Shown in pieces: positions 10,175 to 20,005 of a stretch of DNA of 64,000 nt. A model generated the notes under the pieces. The model was not told the DNA's origin. It did no database searches and saw nothing but the letters and a program-made list of their open reading frames with translations. Source of the DNA: Vibrio maritimus (GTDB lineage Bacteria; Pseudomonadota; Gammaproteobacteria; Enterobacterales; Vibrionaceae); contig BBMT01000001.1 of NCBI GenBank assembly GCA_000755425.1, forward strand, positions 558,001-622,000. Direction: 5' to 3'. The number at the start of each line of letters is the position of its first letter. Position 1 is the first letter of the stretch. The translations under genes were made by a program, and so were the position numbers.

Positions 10175-10208
10175 AAAACCGGAGCGTCTGCCAACGCTCC
10201 GGTTTTTT
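10175..10208 (+). promoter_or_regulatory. guaC leader hairpin, attenuator-like
   Basis: A 12-bp perfect stem AAAACCGGAGCG / CGCTCCGGTTTT with loop TCTGCCAA is followed by T-rich sequence. It starts only a few bases after the expected transcription start and about 100 bases before guaC. A second hairpin, ACCG-TCTGCCAA-CGGT at 10227-10242, has exactly the same 8-base loop. The hairpin could be a terminator/attenuator or a 5' stabiliser. Confidence 0.6.
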
Positions 10209-10310
10209 GTGTCCGAAGAAAGGTGCACCGTCTGCCAACGGTAAGCCAACGCATCATGTTTAGACATATGCCCACTGGAACATGTACTAATAAATCGAGG
10301 AATTTTTACA

Positions 10311-11354
10311 ATGCGTATCGAACAAGAACTTAAGTTAGGCTTTAAAGATGTACTGTTTCGCCCTAAGCGTTCAACACTGAAAAGTCGTTCTCAAGTAAAT
10401 TTAACGCGCGATTTTACATTCAAGCACAGTGGTCGTCAATGGTCTGGTACACCAGTAATCGCTGCAAATATGGATTCAGTGGGTAGTTTTGAAATGGCAA
10501 CGGCTCTTGCGCAGCACGGCGTAATGACAGCTATGCACAAACACTACACTGTTGAGCAGTGGGCAGAGTTCGTAAAAGGCGCATCTAAAGAGACGCTAAA
10601 CAAAGTATTCGTATCAACAGGTACCTCTGAGCGTGATTTCGAGAAAACTAAAGAAATCCTAGCGCTTAGCGAAGACCTAGAGTTCATCTGTATCGACATC
10701 GCGAACGGTTACTCAGAGCACCTTGTTGAGTACGTACAAAAAGTTCGTGCAGAGTTCCCAAACAAGACTATCTCTGCAGGTAACGTTGTAACTGGCGACA
10801 TGTGTGAAGAGCTAATCCTAGCGGGTGCTGATATCGTTAAAGTTGGTATCGGCCCAGGTTCTGTATGTACTACACGTGTTAAAACAGGTGTTGGTTACCC
10901 ACAGCTTTCTGCAATCATTGAATGTGCAGACGCAGCACACGGCCTTGGCGGCATGATCATCGGTGACGGTGGCTGTGCATGTGCGGGTGACGTAGCGAAA
11001 GCATTCGGTGGCGGTGCAGATTTCGTAATGCTTGGCGGTATGCTAGCAGGCCACGAGCAATCTGGCGGCGAAGTGATTGAAAAAGACGGTGAGAAATTCA
11101 TGAAGTTCTACGGCATGTCTTCTCAGTCAGCAATGGACAAGCACTCAGGCGGCGTTGCAAACTACCGCGCAGCAGAAGGTAAAACAGTACTTCTCCCTTT
11201 CCGCGGTGACGTAAACAACACTATCCAAGATATCCTTGGTGGCGTTCGCTCTACTTGTACTTACGTAGGTGCAGCTAAGCTTAAAGAGCTAACTAAGCGT
11301 ACTACGTTCATCCGTGTACAAGAGCAAGAAAACAACGTATTTGGTAAAGAGTAA
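10311..11354 (+). CDS. guaC: GMP reductase
   Basis: 347 residues, the full length of GuaC, with no frame break. It converts GMP to IMP with NADPH. The IMPDH/GMPR barrel shows [12 protein letters not shown] near residue 50, [11 protein letters not shown] with the catalytic Cys near residue 186, and [20 protein letters not shown]. The GMP-phosphate and flap elements are those of GMP reductase: no CBS domains, and the C-terminal segment is [19 protein letters not shown]. The start follows CGAGGAA. Codon use is very biased, suggesting high expression. The structured leader upstream suggests control by purine status. Confidence 0.97.
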   Translation: MRIEQELKLGFKDVLFRPKRSTLKSRSQVNLTRDFTFKHSGRQWSGTPVIAANMDSVGSFEMATALAQHGVMTAMHKHYTVEQWAEFVKGASKETLNKVFVSTGTSERDFEKTKEILALSEDLEFICIDIANGYSEHLVEYVQKVRAEFPNKTISAGNVVTGDMCEELILAGADIVKVGIGPGSVCTTRVKTGVGYPQLSAIIECADAAHGLGGMIIGDGGCACAGDVAKAFGGGADFVMLGGMLAGHEQSGGEVIEKDGEKFMKFYGMSSQSAMDKHSGGVANYRAAEGKTVLLPFRGDVNNTIQDILGGVRSTCTYVGAAKLKELTKRTTFIRVQEQENNVFGKE

Positions 11355-11395
11355 CCTTTAGATACTCTTAACCTTGCTGATATAGCTTAAATAAG

Positions 11396-11456
11396 GTGCC
11401 TCTTTATGGCTTACGATGCTTAGAGCAGTGATAAGTTGATAAAGGGGCATTTTTTG
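11396..11456 (+). terminator. Probable guaC terminator
   Basis: An 11-bp stem GTGCCTCTTTA / TAAAGGGGCAT (with G-T pairs), a loop of about 33 bases, and a run of six T after the stem. Confidence 0.5.
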
Positions 11457-11673
11457 TATTCATTTCCTTTCAGATTTAAAAATTCTCTTTACGTTACCTT
11501 TCATTAGCGTTCTTCATATTTTGTTCTCAAACCTCGTTTCTATTTGAAAGCGATATAGAACCTATCTTTGTACTTATCTAGGTGTATAGTCTAATCGCCG
11601 GCCCATACGGTTAGATTTTTGATTAGCTGTGAGCCATGTTCTCTCATAAGGCTCAGACAGCAGAGGTAAAGAA

Positions 11674-12343
11674 GTGAAAAGGTTTTCCTTGTTCTGTGTT
11701 ATGCCATTTATGGTTAGTGCGCAGGGTGTTTATGTTTCAGGTGGTATTCAGTCAGCTTATATTTCAGAAGGCCGTAATGCTTTTGATAGCGCCGTAGCGA
11801 CCGCTGAGATTGGTAGCTACCTAGATGGCTTTGTATTTAATTTATGGGGTGCCCGTGCTCTTGATAACAAGAGTTGGGAAACGAATGCCAGTATTGGTTA
11901 CGAGTTTACTTTTGATACGGGCGTAGATTGGTTTATTGGATACAACCGATTTGATCAAAATGTTCGCGGTGAAGGGGATGATGCCAATGAAATATTGAAC
12001 TCACTCTCTTTGGTTATAAACCCCGATTGGTCATTTATCGCCGACCATACTTATCGACTTAATGACAACGCACAATACCTTCAATTGACTGCAAAAGGGT
12101 CTTTTGAGTTGACCAAAATTTGGGAACTGAATCCTTATATCACGCAAGAACTGGATTTTGGTTACGCCAAAGAAAACTTCAATGGCCTCAATAACGTTCG
12201 CTTTGGTGCCATTCTATCCCGTACGTTTGGAGATAAATGGGATGTGTCAGCAGAAGTGCACCGTTCCATTGCTCAAGAAGGCGTCAAGCGTGATGGAAAA
12301 GGAAATCAAACGTGCAGGTGCAACCGCGACATATAACTTCTGA
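11674..12343 (+). CDS. Outer membrane beta-barrel protein (C-terminal frame break)
   Basis: About 222 residues. The start is a GTG at 11674 after AGAGGTAAAGA. A short signal peptide (KRFSLFCVMPFMVSAQG) precedes alternating hydrophobic/polar strands (VYVSGGIQSAYISEG, FVFNLWGARALD, NASIGYEFTF, WFIGYNRFDQ). As read, the frame ends out of phase at 12336. Shifting by one base at the AA of 12285-12286 gives an ending ATATYNF, with the terminal Phe typical of outer membrane barrels, at stop 12341-12343. The cargo or role is unknown. Confidence 0.6.
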
Positions 12344-12396
12344 TGTTAGAATAGGCTGACCAAGCATTACTCACTTCAATTGTTAGAGATCTAGAC

Positions 12397-12501
12397 ATGA
12401 CTTCACTCTGCATATTAGCAATGGCATTGATTGTTGCTAACGATTGGGAGCAACTTACGCGTCCCCCTCAGACCAGTGAGCAACAGGAACTAGTGGAATG
12501 A
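12397..12501 (+). CDS. 34-residue small membrane or secreted peptide
   Basis: A frame of 34 codons starting ATG 12397, with a hydrophobic N-terminus (SLCILAMALIVA) and a polar C-terminal half rich in Gln, Glu and Pro. Its TGA overlaps the next ATG as ATGA (12498-12501), a classic translational coupling arrangement. No family recognised. The coupling is the main support. Confidence 0.4.
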   Translation: MTSLCILAMALIVANDWEQLTRPPQTSEQQELVE

Positions 12502-12728
12502 TTAAATTAGTGAATGCGTTTGCTAGTTCCGCTCTCGGGTTTCTGCAATGGGAAATGTACGCTGTAGCGATAACGTTGAGTGTTGCATTTGGCGCAGACC
12601 TGTTATTTGGCGCTTCCGATATTAAGTCATTAATTCTAGAGGCGCCCGATAGTGTCATGATCGCATGGTTTGCAGGTTTTGGGTGGCATGGATTTTGGTC
12701 AACATTGAAGCAAGAAACGCAGCAATGA
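12498..12728 (+). CDS. Small membrane protein coupled to the preceding peptide
   Basis: 76 residues with a hydrophobic central segment (MYAVAITLSVAFGADLLFGA) and a second amphipathic/hydrophobic segment (SVMIAWFAGFGWHGFWSTL). It starts inside the stop of the 34-codon frame. The pair resembles holin/spanin or toxin-like small membrane pairs in layout only. No family recognised. Confidence 0.45.
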   Translation: MIKLVNAFASSALGFLQWEMYAVAITLSVAFGADLLFGASDIKSLILEAPDSVMIAWFAGFGWHGFWSTLKQETQQ

Positions 12729-13522
12729 TCTGTTGTCCGAATACCGAGTTATATTAATCGTTCCTAGGGTGGCATTGTTCAACCTAGCACTAGCTACCTT
12801 TATTCTGCCACTAATTTGATAGGGAAAGAGGAAGAAGAACAGAACACTAGCAGTCACATTACTCAAAATAGACCACTGAGCAAGTATGCGACAAGTTTAT
12901 AAAGGTATTAATCCCATCCGCCCCGCCCCAAAATATTTCAACGCTACCTTCCATGAGAGCTTTTCGTACTTCTATTCTTAGCCACTTTTCAATTTGGTAG
13001 CATATTAGTGACTGCTCATGTTTGCAGTTGCCAAAGCTGATTTTTATTAATTTTGTCAATGTGTTTACCAGTCATTTTTTAATCAATTTCATAAAACTAA
13101 TCTCTAAGGCCATTAGATCGTTCAGAGATGAATGGTTCGGAGAGCATGCACCCTTAAGTCGTTTTTGGTATTCGAACCGGATTTGCTACTACTTTATAGT
13201 AGTTTCATTTTAGTAACCTAGTTGATGCGCTTGAGAGCGTGTAAAAAATAATTACTTACCGTCATGCGCTCGTAAGTAGATGATTTTATATAATATTAGT
13301 TTAATAAATGTTGTAAGAGCTGAGATACATAAAAATATTTAATCGTGTAAACAAGTCAAATTTGTCTTTAAGAGTAGGGTAAATTGATCTCGATTAAATA
13401 TTTTACTTACGAGAAAGCATATAAACTCATTGCTTGTTAACATTTTGTTTGTGCGGAGATAGAAGGTTTGTATTCGGCTGAATAACGAATGTTATACATG
13501 TAGGACCATATAAGGAGGTTTA
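12729..13522. other. AT-rich intergenic stretch
   Basis: About 800 bases. Two frames (minus 12859-13059, plus 13022-13213) overlap each other, have no good ribosome site and are not called. The last 250 bases before the HD-GYP gene are very AT-rich and probably hold its promoter. Confidence 0.4.
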
Positions 13523-14677
13523 ATGGATTACAACTATTTATACATGACAAGCCAAAGTAAGGAAGAGTTTAGTATTAGATTAAAAGAAATGTTCTCGTAT
13601 ACAAGGTTTTTCCACTCCCAACTCGGTAGATTATCTGTAGCGGCATTTAATAAAGGCGTACTCTCCACATACCATAGTGAGTTTGAAGAATCGTTAATAA
13701 GCAATGTAATAGAGTTCAAACCAATTAGACTTTTACTTAGTTCTAGTTTAAGTGAGCTTATCAATAACAAAAAAATAAGGTTTGTTGATGATCTAAATGA
13801 TATGCCAAAAACTCAACATATAAGAATGCTCACCGACGCAGGGTTTATGAGCAGTCTTTCATTTCCCATTGTAGACAATGACAAAGTTGTTGGTGTTGTA
13901 TTCTTTAACGCAAAACAAAAATCGTACTTTAGCTCTGAAAAAATAAAGTCGGATTTTATTTTCTTAGCTTCTCTGGTTTCCTCTATGTTTGTGCAGGTTA
14001 TATATGAAAGAAAAAGTTACCAGCAATTATTAGATGTAGCGCTTAAAATAGGTCATCACAGAGACCCGGAAACAAGCCAGCATTTGAAGAGAATGGGTAT
14101 GTATAGTGAACTATTGGCTAGGCTACTAGCTGAAGACATCCCCGAAATAACAACGGAGTTTATTCATAGAATTAAGTTTTACGCTCCCTTTCATGATATT
14201 GGTAAATATCGCATACCTGATGCCGTACTTTTTAGTAATGCGGTTTTTTCAGATAAGGAAAGGTCTATCATGAACATGCACCCAATATATGGAGAGGAAA
14301 TAATCGATAATGTAATAGCGATTTCAAAAATTAAGAATGGTCAATCTGAAGATATTATGTTTTTAAAAAATATTATTAGGTCGCACCATGAGGCTTTTGA
14401 TGGCTCAGGATATCCTGATGGTTTAGTCGGGCAAGCTATCCCACTAGAGTCGAGAATAGTAACGGTTGCAGATGTTTTTGACGCCCTCTTAAGTAAAAGG
14501 GCATATAAGGACTCATGGAGTTTAACTGAAGTAAAGAAGTTTTTTATCAGAAACTCAAAGAAACTGTTTGATCCAGTTTGCGTAGAAAAACTTCTGTGCA
14601 ATATTGATAAATTTGTCGAAATTAGGAATGATTTTGATGACAGTAGGGAAATGCTAACCTCTAATCGCTCTTTTTAA
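13523..14677 (+). CDS. GAF-like sensor with HD-GYP domain (cyclic-di-GMP phosphodiesterase)
   Basis: 384 residues. Residues ~20-165 look like a GAF-type sensor (GFMSSLSFPIVDNDKVVGVV). Residues ~175-365 form an HD-GYP domain with the metal-binding FHDIGKYRIPDAV, then SHHEAFDGSGYPDGL and ESRIVTVADVFDALLSKRAYK, all required residues intact. HD-GYP enzymes break cyclic-di-GMP down to GMP. AAGGAGG precedes the ATG. The gene is AT-rich compared with its housekeeping neighbours. It is followed after 33 bases by an Aer-like receptor, probably in one transcript. Confidence 0.88.
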   Translation: MDYNYLYMTSQSKEEFSIRLKEMFSYTRFFHSQLGRLSVAAFNKGVLSTYHSEFEESLISNVIEFKPIRLLLSSSLSELINNKKIRFVDDLNDMPKTQHIRMLTDAGFMSSLSFPIVDNDKVVGVVFFNAKQKSYFSSEKIKSDFIFLASLVSSMFVQVIYERKSYQQLLDVALKIGHHRDPETSQHLKRMGMYSELLARLLAEDIPEITTEFIHRIKFYAPFHDIGKYRIPDAVLFSNAVFSDKERSIMNMHPIYGEEIIDNVIAISKIKNGQSEDIMFLKNIIRSHHEAFDGSGYPDGLVGQAIPLESRIVTVADVFDALLSKRAYKDSWSLTEVKKFFIRNSKKLFDPVCVEKLLCNIDKFVEIRNDFDDSREMLTSNRSF

Positions 14678-14710
14678 TACAAAATTTATAAGGTTAGTAT
14701 TTATTAGCAA

Positions 14711-16294
14711 ATGACTTTTATGGTAGAAGTTATGATACATAAAGATAATGAAATACAATATGCAGATGACTTGAATCTGATATCGACAACCACACCTGAT
14801 AGTACAGTTACATACGCTAATGATTCGTTTTGCAAAATAGCGGGATATTCTCAAGAAGAGTTACTGTCCAATCATCACAACATAGTTCGCCATTCAGATA
14901 TGCCAAAGGCTGCTTTTGCACAAATGTGGGATGCTATTCAATCAAATAAGAGTTGGATGGGGTTGGTTAAGAATGCGAGAAAAGGTGGTGGGTTCTACTG
15001 GGTATCTGCATTTATTACCCCTATAACAGGTTTGAATGGGAAAATTATAGAATTTCAATCCGTCCGTTCAAAGCCAGAACGTAAATGGGTAAAGAGAGCA
15101 GAAAATATATATGGCCGTTTGTCAAAGGAAGGGAAGGTAAATAGGTTATCATTGCCAAGATTTAGCTTTTTATGGCTTAGGATACTATCTGTGATTATGA
15201 TCTCCATCGGAAGTTTAATATTGGCTGTCGGTGGTTCATCAACGTTAGCTCTAGCATTGAATTTTATAGCTCTATTTACCTTTATGGGCAACGAAATCTA
15301 TTCGGAAAAATGCTATAAAAAGGTGAAGGATTTGGCTTCTGAAATATATAACAATAGATTAATGGAGCTGATTTATATAGGCCGAAATGATGATTATTCT
15401 TTGATAGAGTTGGCTCTTTTGAAGTCAAAAGCCGAACTTCGGGCAGTTGTCGCGCGCTCTTCTGAAACGTCTCAAAAAATTTATCAAAGCTCTAAAAATG
15501 AGTTGAAAAGTCAAGAGAAAATCAAGGAAAACCTGCATAAGCAAAGTGCAGAGACCGATTCGTTGGCGACAGCTATGGAGGAAATGACACATTCGATTAG
15601 GGACGTTGCGAATAGCGCTCAAGAGGCTTCAAATCTTGTTGAGCAAGTAGACTTACTTGCTCATCAAGGAACCCAAAATGTGGAATTGACGATTCAGTCG
15701 ATTACTAAATTAAATCACGAGCTGACCGAAGCGAAGAAGGTGATAGGGGATTTATCTGAAAGCAGTCACCAGATCGAGTCAATCCTAGAAGTCATCGGCG
15801 GTATAGCTGAGCAAACAAACCTTCTGGCTTTGAATGCGGCTATTGAAGCGGCTCGAGCTGGTGAGCAAGGGAGAGGTTTTGCTGTCGTTGCGGATGAAGT
15901 GAGAAAACTTGCCTCCATGACTCAAGCGTCTACGGGAGAGATACGTAACATGATCTCGCAATTACAAGCAACTGCAAACGATGCCGTGCTCGCGATGGAG
16001 AATGGAGGTAATTTATCTAAGATTTGTGGGGAGCGAGCGGAAGATACTGGTCAGGTATTGCAAAAGGTGTATCAAATGCTGAGTGATGTTTCGAATACTA
16101 GTAATCAAATCGCTGTCGCTGTTGACCAACAAGCAACCGTAACCGCCGCCATAAACAATAATGTATCGTCCATACAAAGTTTGTCAGAGGACAACTATAG
16201 AATGAGCGGATTGTCCGTGAGCCGATCGGGTGAATTGGTCGGTAGCCTAGAAAACCTTCAAAGATTGATAACACAGTTTCAAAAAATAAAGTGA
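14711..16294 (+). CDS. Aer-type PAS methyl-accepting chemotaxis protein
   Basis: About 520 residues. The PAS domain (~20-120) has the Aer-style [20 protein letters not shown] and [17 protein letters not shown], suggesting a flavin-binding energy or redox sensor. Two adjacent membrane helices (~158-195) follow with little periplasmic sequence, then a long coiled coil with the MCP tip ([20 protein letters not shown]). No CheR-tethering pentapeptide is at the C-terminus. The start may be ATG 14711 or ATG 14732 (MIHKDN). It works by passing the signal to CheA/CheW, encoded elsewhere. Confidence 0.88.
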   Translation: MTFMVEVMIHKDNEIQYADDLNLISTTTPDSTVTYANDSFCKIAGYSQEELLSNHHNIVRHSDMPKAAFAQMWDAIQSNKSWMGLVKNARKGGGFYWVSAFITPITGLNGKIIEFQSVRSKPERKWVKRAENIYGRLSKEGKVNRLSLPRFSFLWLRILSVIMISIGSLILAVGGSSTLALALNFIALFTFMGNEIYSEKCYKKVKDLASEIYNNRLMELIYIGRNDDYSLIELALLKSKAELRAVVARSSETSQKIYQSSKNELKSQEKIKENLHKQSAETDSLATAMEEMTHSIRDVANSAQEASNLVEQVDLLAHQGTQNVELTIQSITKLNHELTEAKKVIGDLSESSHQIESILEVIGGIAEQTNLLALNAAIEAARAGEQGRGFAVVADEVRKLASMTQASTGEIRNMISQLQATANDAVLAMENGGNLSKICGERAEDTGQVLQKVYQMLSDVSNTSNQIAVAVDQQATVTAAINNNVSSIQSLSEDNYRMSGLSVSRSGELVGSLENLQRLITQFQKIK

Positions 16295-16312
16295 GGTAAC
16301 ACTATCTGGTAG

Positions 16313-16347
16313 ATAGGCACTGTTTTCGACAAAAAAGTGCCTATTTA
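16313..16347 (+). terminator. Terminator after the first Aer-like gene
   Basis: Stem ATAGGCACT / AGTGCCTAT with a 14-base loop and an AT-rich tail. Confidence 0.6.
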
Positions 16348-16709
16348 ATTAATTTTCAATCAAGGGCGTCGAATGTTGCTCTGAAATGAGATAGATCTCT
16401 CGAGCTACTTTGAAATTGAAGTTTGTGGATGAAATCAGGATTAACGAATGAAGGCCTCTAGTTTGAACGCAATAATCTGATTGGGTTGGAATTAGGTAAC
16501 AAAACCTTCTGCCGACAACAGAAATGACCATCAGTTATTGGTTGAAGATGCCGATCATGTATTGCCCTCGTGGGGCAACATGTCGAGTAATATTAAATGC
16601 AATGCACTAAGAGGCCTGATTTTGACGAATTATCCAAATCAGGCTCTAGAAGTTACTAGTTCGAAACGTTTAACACTGTGGATTCACAAGTTATGGTATG
16701 CCATTGTTA
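16348..16709. other. Intergenic stretch between two convergent Aer-like genes
   Basis: About 360 bases with no supported gene. Two 60-codon frames on opposite strands have no ribosome site and no recognisable protein character. Confidence 0.4.
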
Positions 16710-18266
16710 TTAGTCTTCGAAGCGCTTAGCTAAATGATAAAATTCGCCGACTTGTCCTTTGAGGTGTAGCGCGTTTTGTTTCACGGAATGCGTCGCTGCA
16801 AGGTTTTGCTCCGCTGTCGAAGCAATTGACTGAATGTGTGTATTAACATTTGTAGATAGCTGGCGTTGCTTATCTGCAGAGTCTTCCACATCCTGCATCA
16901 GTTTATTCATCATTGTCATCAGTGACTCAACTTCCGACAAACGTTGAGTACTCTCCTCAGCAACTTTGCTACAGGCATTGGTTTGCTTTTGATTTTCGAT
17001 AATATCTGTCTGCCACCCTTCAATCGTACTTAGCATAGCTTCAATACTATCTTTGATCTTTACTGTCGCATTTGTTGTTCGCCCTGATAGTGCGCGAACT
17101 TCGTCTGCGACTACTGCAAAACCACGACCTTGCTCACCAGCTCGTGCGGCCTCAATGGCGGCATTGAGTGCTAATAAGTTGGTTTGCTCAGCAATACCGC
17201 CAATTTCTTCCATCATTTGGCTAACGTCATGGGCTTGTTCACTCAATTGGTAAGTCGTGCTTGTCGCCTTTTCCGCTTGAATACCTAAGCGTTCAAGATT
17301 GCTGTGCGTTTGGCGGATACTTTGCTGTGCCTCAGAACATGTATTTAAGGTTACATCAACTATTTGATGTGCTTCCTGCGTCATAGAGGAGACGTCATTG
17401 GCTGAAGTCTCGACCTCTTCGGTGGCTTGACGAACTTGAAGGATATCTTTGGTCTGTTGTTCCAGCGCATCAGTGAGTTGGTAAGACGTCGCGCTAAGGT
17501 CGTCTGACAGCTTTTGTAGTGGCTTCGCAGAGTCCGTCATTCGACCTAATACTGTGCGAATTCGGGCTGACATCAGTTTTAAATGAAAATCGGCCACAGA
17601 AAACTTATCGTCGCCGGAGAATACCAATCGACTGATACTGTCATATTCATTCTGAAGCTTTTTCAGTTTTAAAGGAGTATCAACTAACTCTTGGCGAAAC
17701 AGTAGGCTTAGCACGGAGATTGGAAGTAGACTCGCCAACAAGCTCGCACTATTACCTAAGTCAGCTAAATGAGTGATGAGGGGAGCGGATACAGCGCCAA
17801 GCAACATTGCATAACGTAACGTATCTCCCAATTGAATCGACCGACGTTCACCTGACTTTTCTGCTTTGAGCAACTTACGATACGCTTTTTCGGCAATCGT
17901 CACCCACTCGGTTTTCGGTCTGACTCGGACAGATTGATAGCCTACGATTTGATTGTTTTCATAGATTGGTGTGACATAGGCGTCGACCCAATAGTAGCCG
18001 TTGGATTTTGTTTTATTCTTTACAATTCCTCGCCAAGCTTTGCCTTGTTTTAGGTTTCGCCACATGTCAGCAAAAGCGATCTTGGGCATATCGCTATGAC
18101 GAACAATATTGTGATTCTGTCCTAACAACTCATCAACCGTGTACTCCGCAACCTGCGCAAAGGCTTCATTACTATAGGTAATGACACCTTGTAGATTGGT
18201 TGTGGACACGAGTTGTTGGTCTTTTTGCAGTATAGTTTCGCGCTCTGAAGAAGATTGAACTGACAT
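16710..18266 (-). CDS. Aer-type PAS methyl-accepting chemotaxis protein, second copy
   Basis: 518 residues with the same architecture as the receptor at 14711-16294: PAS (~15-110, [19 protein letters not shown] and [19 protein letters not shown]), two membrane helices (~155-195), and a cytoplasmic signalling coil with [20 protein letters not shown]. The two share PAS and tip motifs but differ strongly elsewhere, so they are old paralogues. It is convergent with the first copy. Likely input is redox state through FAD, as for E. coli Aer. Confidence 0.9.
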   Translation of the reverse strand: MSVQSSSERETILQKDQQLVSTTNLQGVITYSNEAFAQVAEYTVDELLGQNHNIVRHSDMPKIAFADMWRNLKQGKAWRGIVKNKTKSNGYYWVDAYVTPIYENNQIVGYQSVRVRPKTEWVTIAEKAYRKLLKAEKSGERRSIQLGDTLRYAMLLGAVSAPLITHLADLGNSASLLASLLPISVLSLLFRQELVDTPLKLKKLQNEYDSISRLVFSGDDKFSVADFHLKLMSARIRTVLGRMTDSAKPLQKLSDDLSATSYQLTDALEQQTKDILQVRQATEEVETSANDVSSMTQEAHQIVDVTLNTCSEAQQSIRQTHSNLERLGIQAEKATSTTYQLSEQAHDVSQMMEEIGGIAEQTNLLALNAAIEAARAGEQGRGFAVVADEVRALSGRTTNATVKIKDSIEAMLSTIEGWQTDIIENQKQTNACSKVAEESTQRLSEVESLMTMMNKLMQDVEDSADKQRQLSTNVNTHIQSIASTAEQNLAATHSVKQNALHLKGQVGEFYHLAKRFED

Positions 18267-18909
18267 TTACATTACTTTCTATTTATTAATTTGTTGCGTA
18301 ATATAAACAAATGCTAATATTATGACAAAATATTAATAGAAGTAGCACGAAAAATTATGATCTAATTCACGGCTTTTTTACGTAATCTGTTGAAACTAAA
18401 TGTACAATTTACGACATCTTCGGCTACAACAGTCAATTACAGTAGTCCCATTCCTACATCTCGCTGCTAAACAAATAACTGATAGTGGTGCAATAGAACC
18501 CGAGTCAACCGTTGCTCTCCTTGCTTTTTGAGAACGCGATTAGCTTTAATAAACCCCCGTATTTAACCTTGCTAACATCACTGTAATTTGTCCCTTTTAA
18601 GGCTGCTAGCCTAAGGAGGGTGAGGTTCCATGTAAATCGAAAACGTGAGGAGCGTTGGTGTATATAGTCGTCGCTGTATCACTGCTAAAGAGAGCTAAGC
18701 TATGAAGTTTAGAATCTTTGAGCGCCAGCACACGTACTTGTTTCGCTTTCATTGCCATAAATTTCATTCAAAGAATCATGTATCGCCTAGAATGTAGATT
18801 AAGCAGACGTGTGAGCGGGTTGATTTGGAAAGTGCACTCTTAATCTTCTACATGCGTAACAATTTTGCGTTAAAAACTCATTCGATAAATCAGTGAAATG
18901 GAGAACGAT
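18267..18909. other. Long leader or promoter region before the RND operon
   Basis: About 640 bases. It includes a strong AAGGAGG (18613-18619) followed 10 bases later by ATGTAA (18630-18635), a start codon directly followed by a stop, and a 31-codon frame at 18702-18797 rich in His, Phe and Arg. No regulator gene (TetR/AcrR type) is present next to the pump. No other gene seen. Confidence 0.4.
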
Positions 18910-19992
18910 ATGTTGTGTCGTGAGCTGAAGGTATCTTTTAGATGGCGTAGGTATGCCCTTGCTGTATCGTTTTTGATGTTAGCCACTGTTGGTTGTAAAC
19001 AAGAAGCGGAAAAGGTAAGTGAAGCTCCTGTTATTCGACCTGTCTTGGTTGAAACCTTAACAATTCAGACACCTTCAGATTTGGTCTTCAACGGTGTAGT
19101 GCAGGCGTCCCAAAGAGCTGATTTGGCATTTCGAGTGGGAGGAAGAATTGAATCCATCCTCGTTTCTGAAGGCGACAGTGTGACTAAAGGTCAAGAACTA
19201 GCTCAGCTTGATGACAGAGAGGCAAAGAGCGCTTTGAAAGATGCTGAACTTGAACTCAACAAAGCGTCGCAAGAATTCAAACGAGCAAAAGCTGTATTCG
19301 ACAAGACACAAGCTATTTCAAAAGCTGATCTAGATGCTCTCAGAACAAAGCTCAATTTAGCATCAAACAAAGCACAGGATGCTAGAGAACGCGTGGAATA
19401 CACAAAACTGGTTGCGCCATTCGACGGTGTCATCGGCGAGAAAATAGTGGAGAGCTTCACTCAAGTTCAAGCTAATCAAGCCATCATGACATTGCAGGAT
19501 GTGGATAATCTAGAGGTAGAAATCAATATCCCTAACCGAGTCATGCTGTCTGGAGTAAGGAACACAAAAGCGCTTGCGACATTGGCTGCAATACCTGACG
19601 ACACGTTTGACCTCACACTTCAAACATACTCAACGCAAGCTGATCGTAGCTCGCAAACCTATTCGGTTGTACTTGGTTTTGACGACTTAAAAGGTTATCG
19701 GGTGTTACCCGGCATGTCTGTGAGAGTCTTTCCTGCACCGACCGATACTAGCAGCACGTTAGAGAGGATCGTTACCATACCGTTATCTGCGGTTGTGCCC
19801 GATAATCAGGGACAGCAGTTTGTGTGGGTAGTATCGGGGAACAATAGAGTTGAGAAACGTTTCGTCGAATTGGGCACTGTCTATAACGATAGAGTCGTCA
19901 TCAAGGACAATGTCAGTGAAGGTGAGCAAGTAGTCATTGCTGGAGTGTCATCTATGACAGAGTCGACGCTTGTTAGACCATACGTAGATTAG
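18910..19992 (+). CDS. RND efflux periplasmic adaptor lipoprotein
   Basis: About 360 residues. The start ATG 18910 follows GGAG; ATG 18898 is possible. The lipoprotein signal ends at LATVGC. Residues ~50-200 hold the biotinyl-lipoyl and alpha-hairpin domains (RADLAFRVGGRIESILVSEG, then a coil and YTKLVAPFDGVIGEK), then beta-barrel and membrane-proximal domains, as in MFP adaptors of the AcrA/RND family. It forms a tripartite pump with the next gene and an outer membrane TolC not in this window. The pump gene starts 13 bases after the stop. Confidence 0.9.
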   Translation: MLCRELKVSFRWRRYALAVSFLMLATVGCKQEAEKVSEAPVIRPVLVETLTIQTPSDLVFNGVVQASQRADLAFRVGGRIESILVSEGDSVTKGQELAQLDDREAKSALKDAELELNKASQEFKRAKAVFDKTQAISKADLDALRTKLNLASNKAQDARERVEYTKLVAPFDGVIGEKIVESFTQVQANQAIMTLQDVDNLEVEINIPNRVMLSGVRNTKALATLAAIPDDTFDLTLQTYSTQADRSSQTYSVVLGFDDLKGYRVLPGMSVRVFPAPTDTSSTLERIVTIPLSAVVPDNQGQQFVWVVSGNNRVEKRFVELGTVYNDRVVIKDNVSEGEQVVIAGVSSMTESTLVRPYVD

Positions 19993-20005
19993 GGCGGTGA
20001 CTGAA

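Noticed and set aside
9695..10267. 190-codon minus frame covering the guaC leader
   Set aside because: It overlaps the real end of nnr and the guaC promoter/hairpin; composition is non-protein-like (many Ser, Lys, Ile, Gln).
12859..13059. 66-codon minus frame (with KALMEGSVEIFWGG)
   Set aside because: Possibly part of a Vibrio repeat, but no ribosome site or family could be shown and it overlaps another doubtful frame.
13155..13185. GGTTCGAATACC on the minus strand, like a tRNA T-loop
   Set aside because: The T-stem does not pair (position 53-61 mismatch) and no acceptor, D or anticodon arms surround it.
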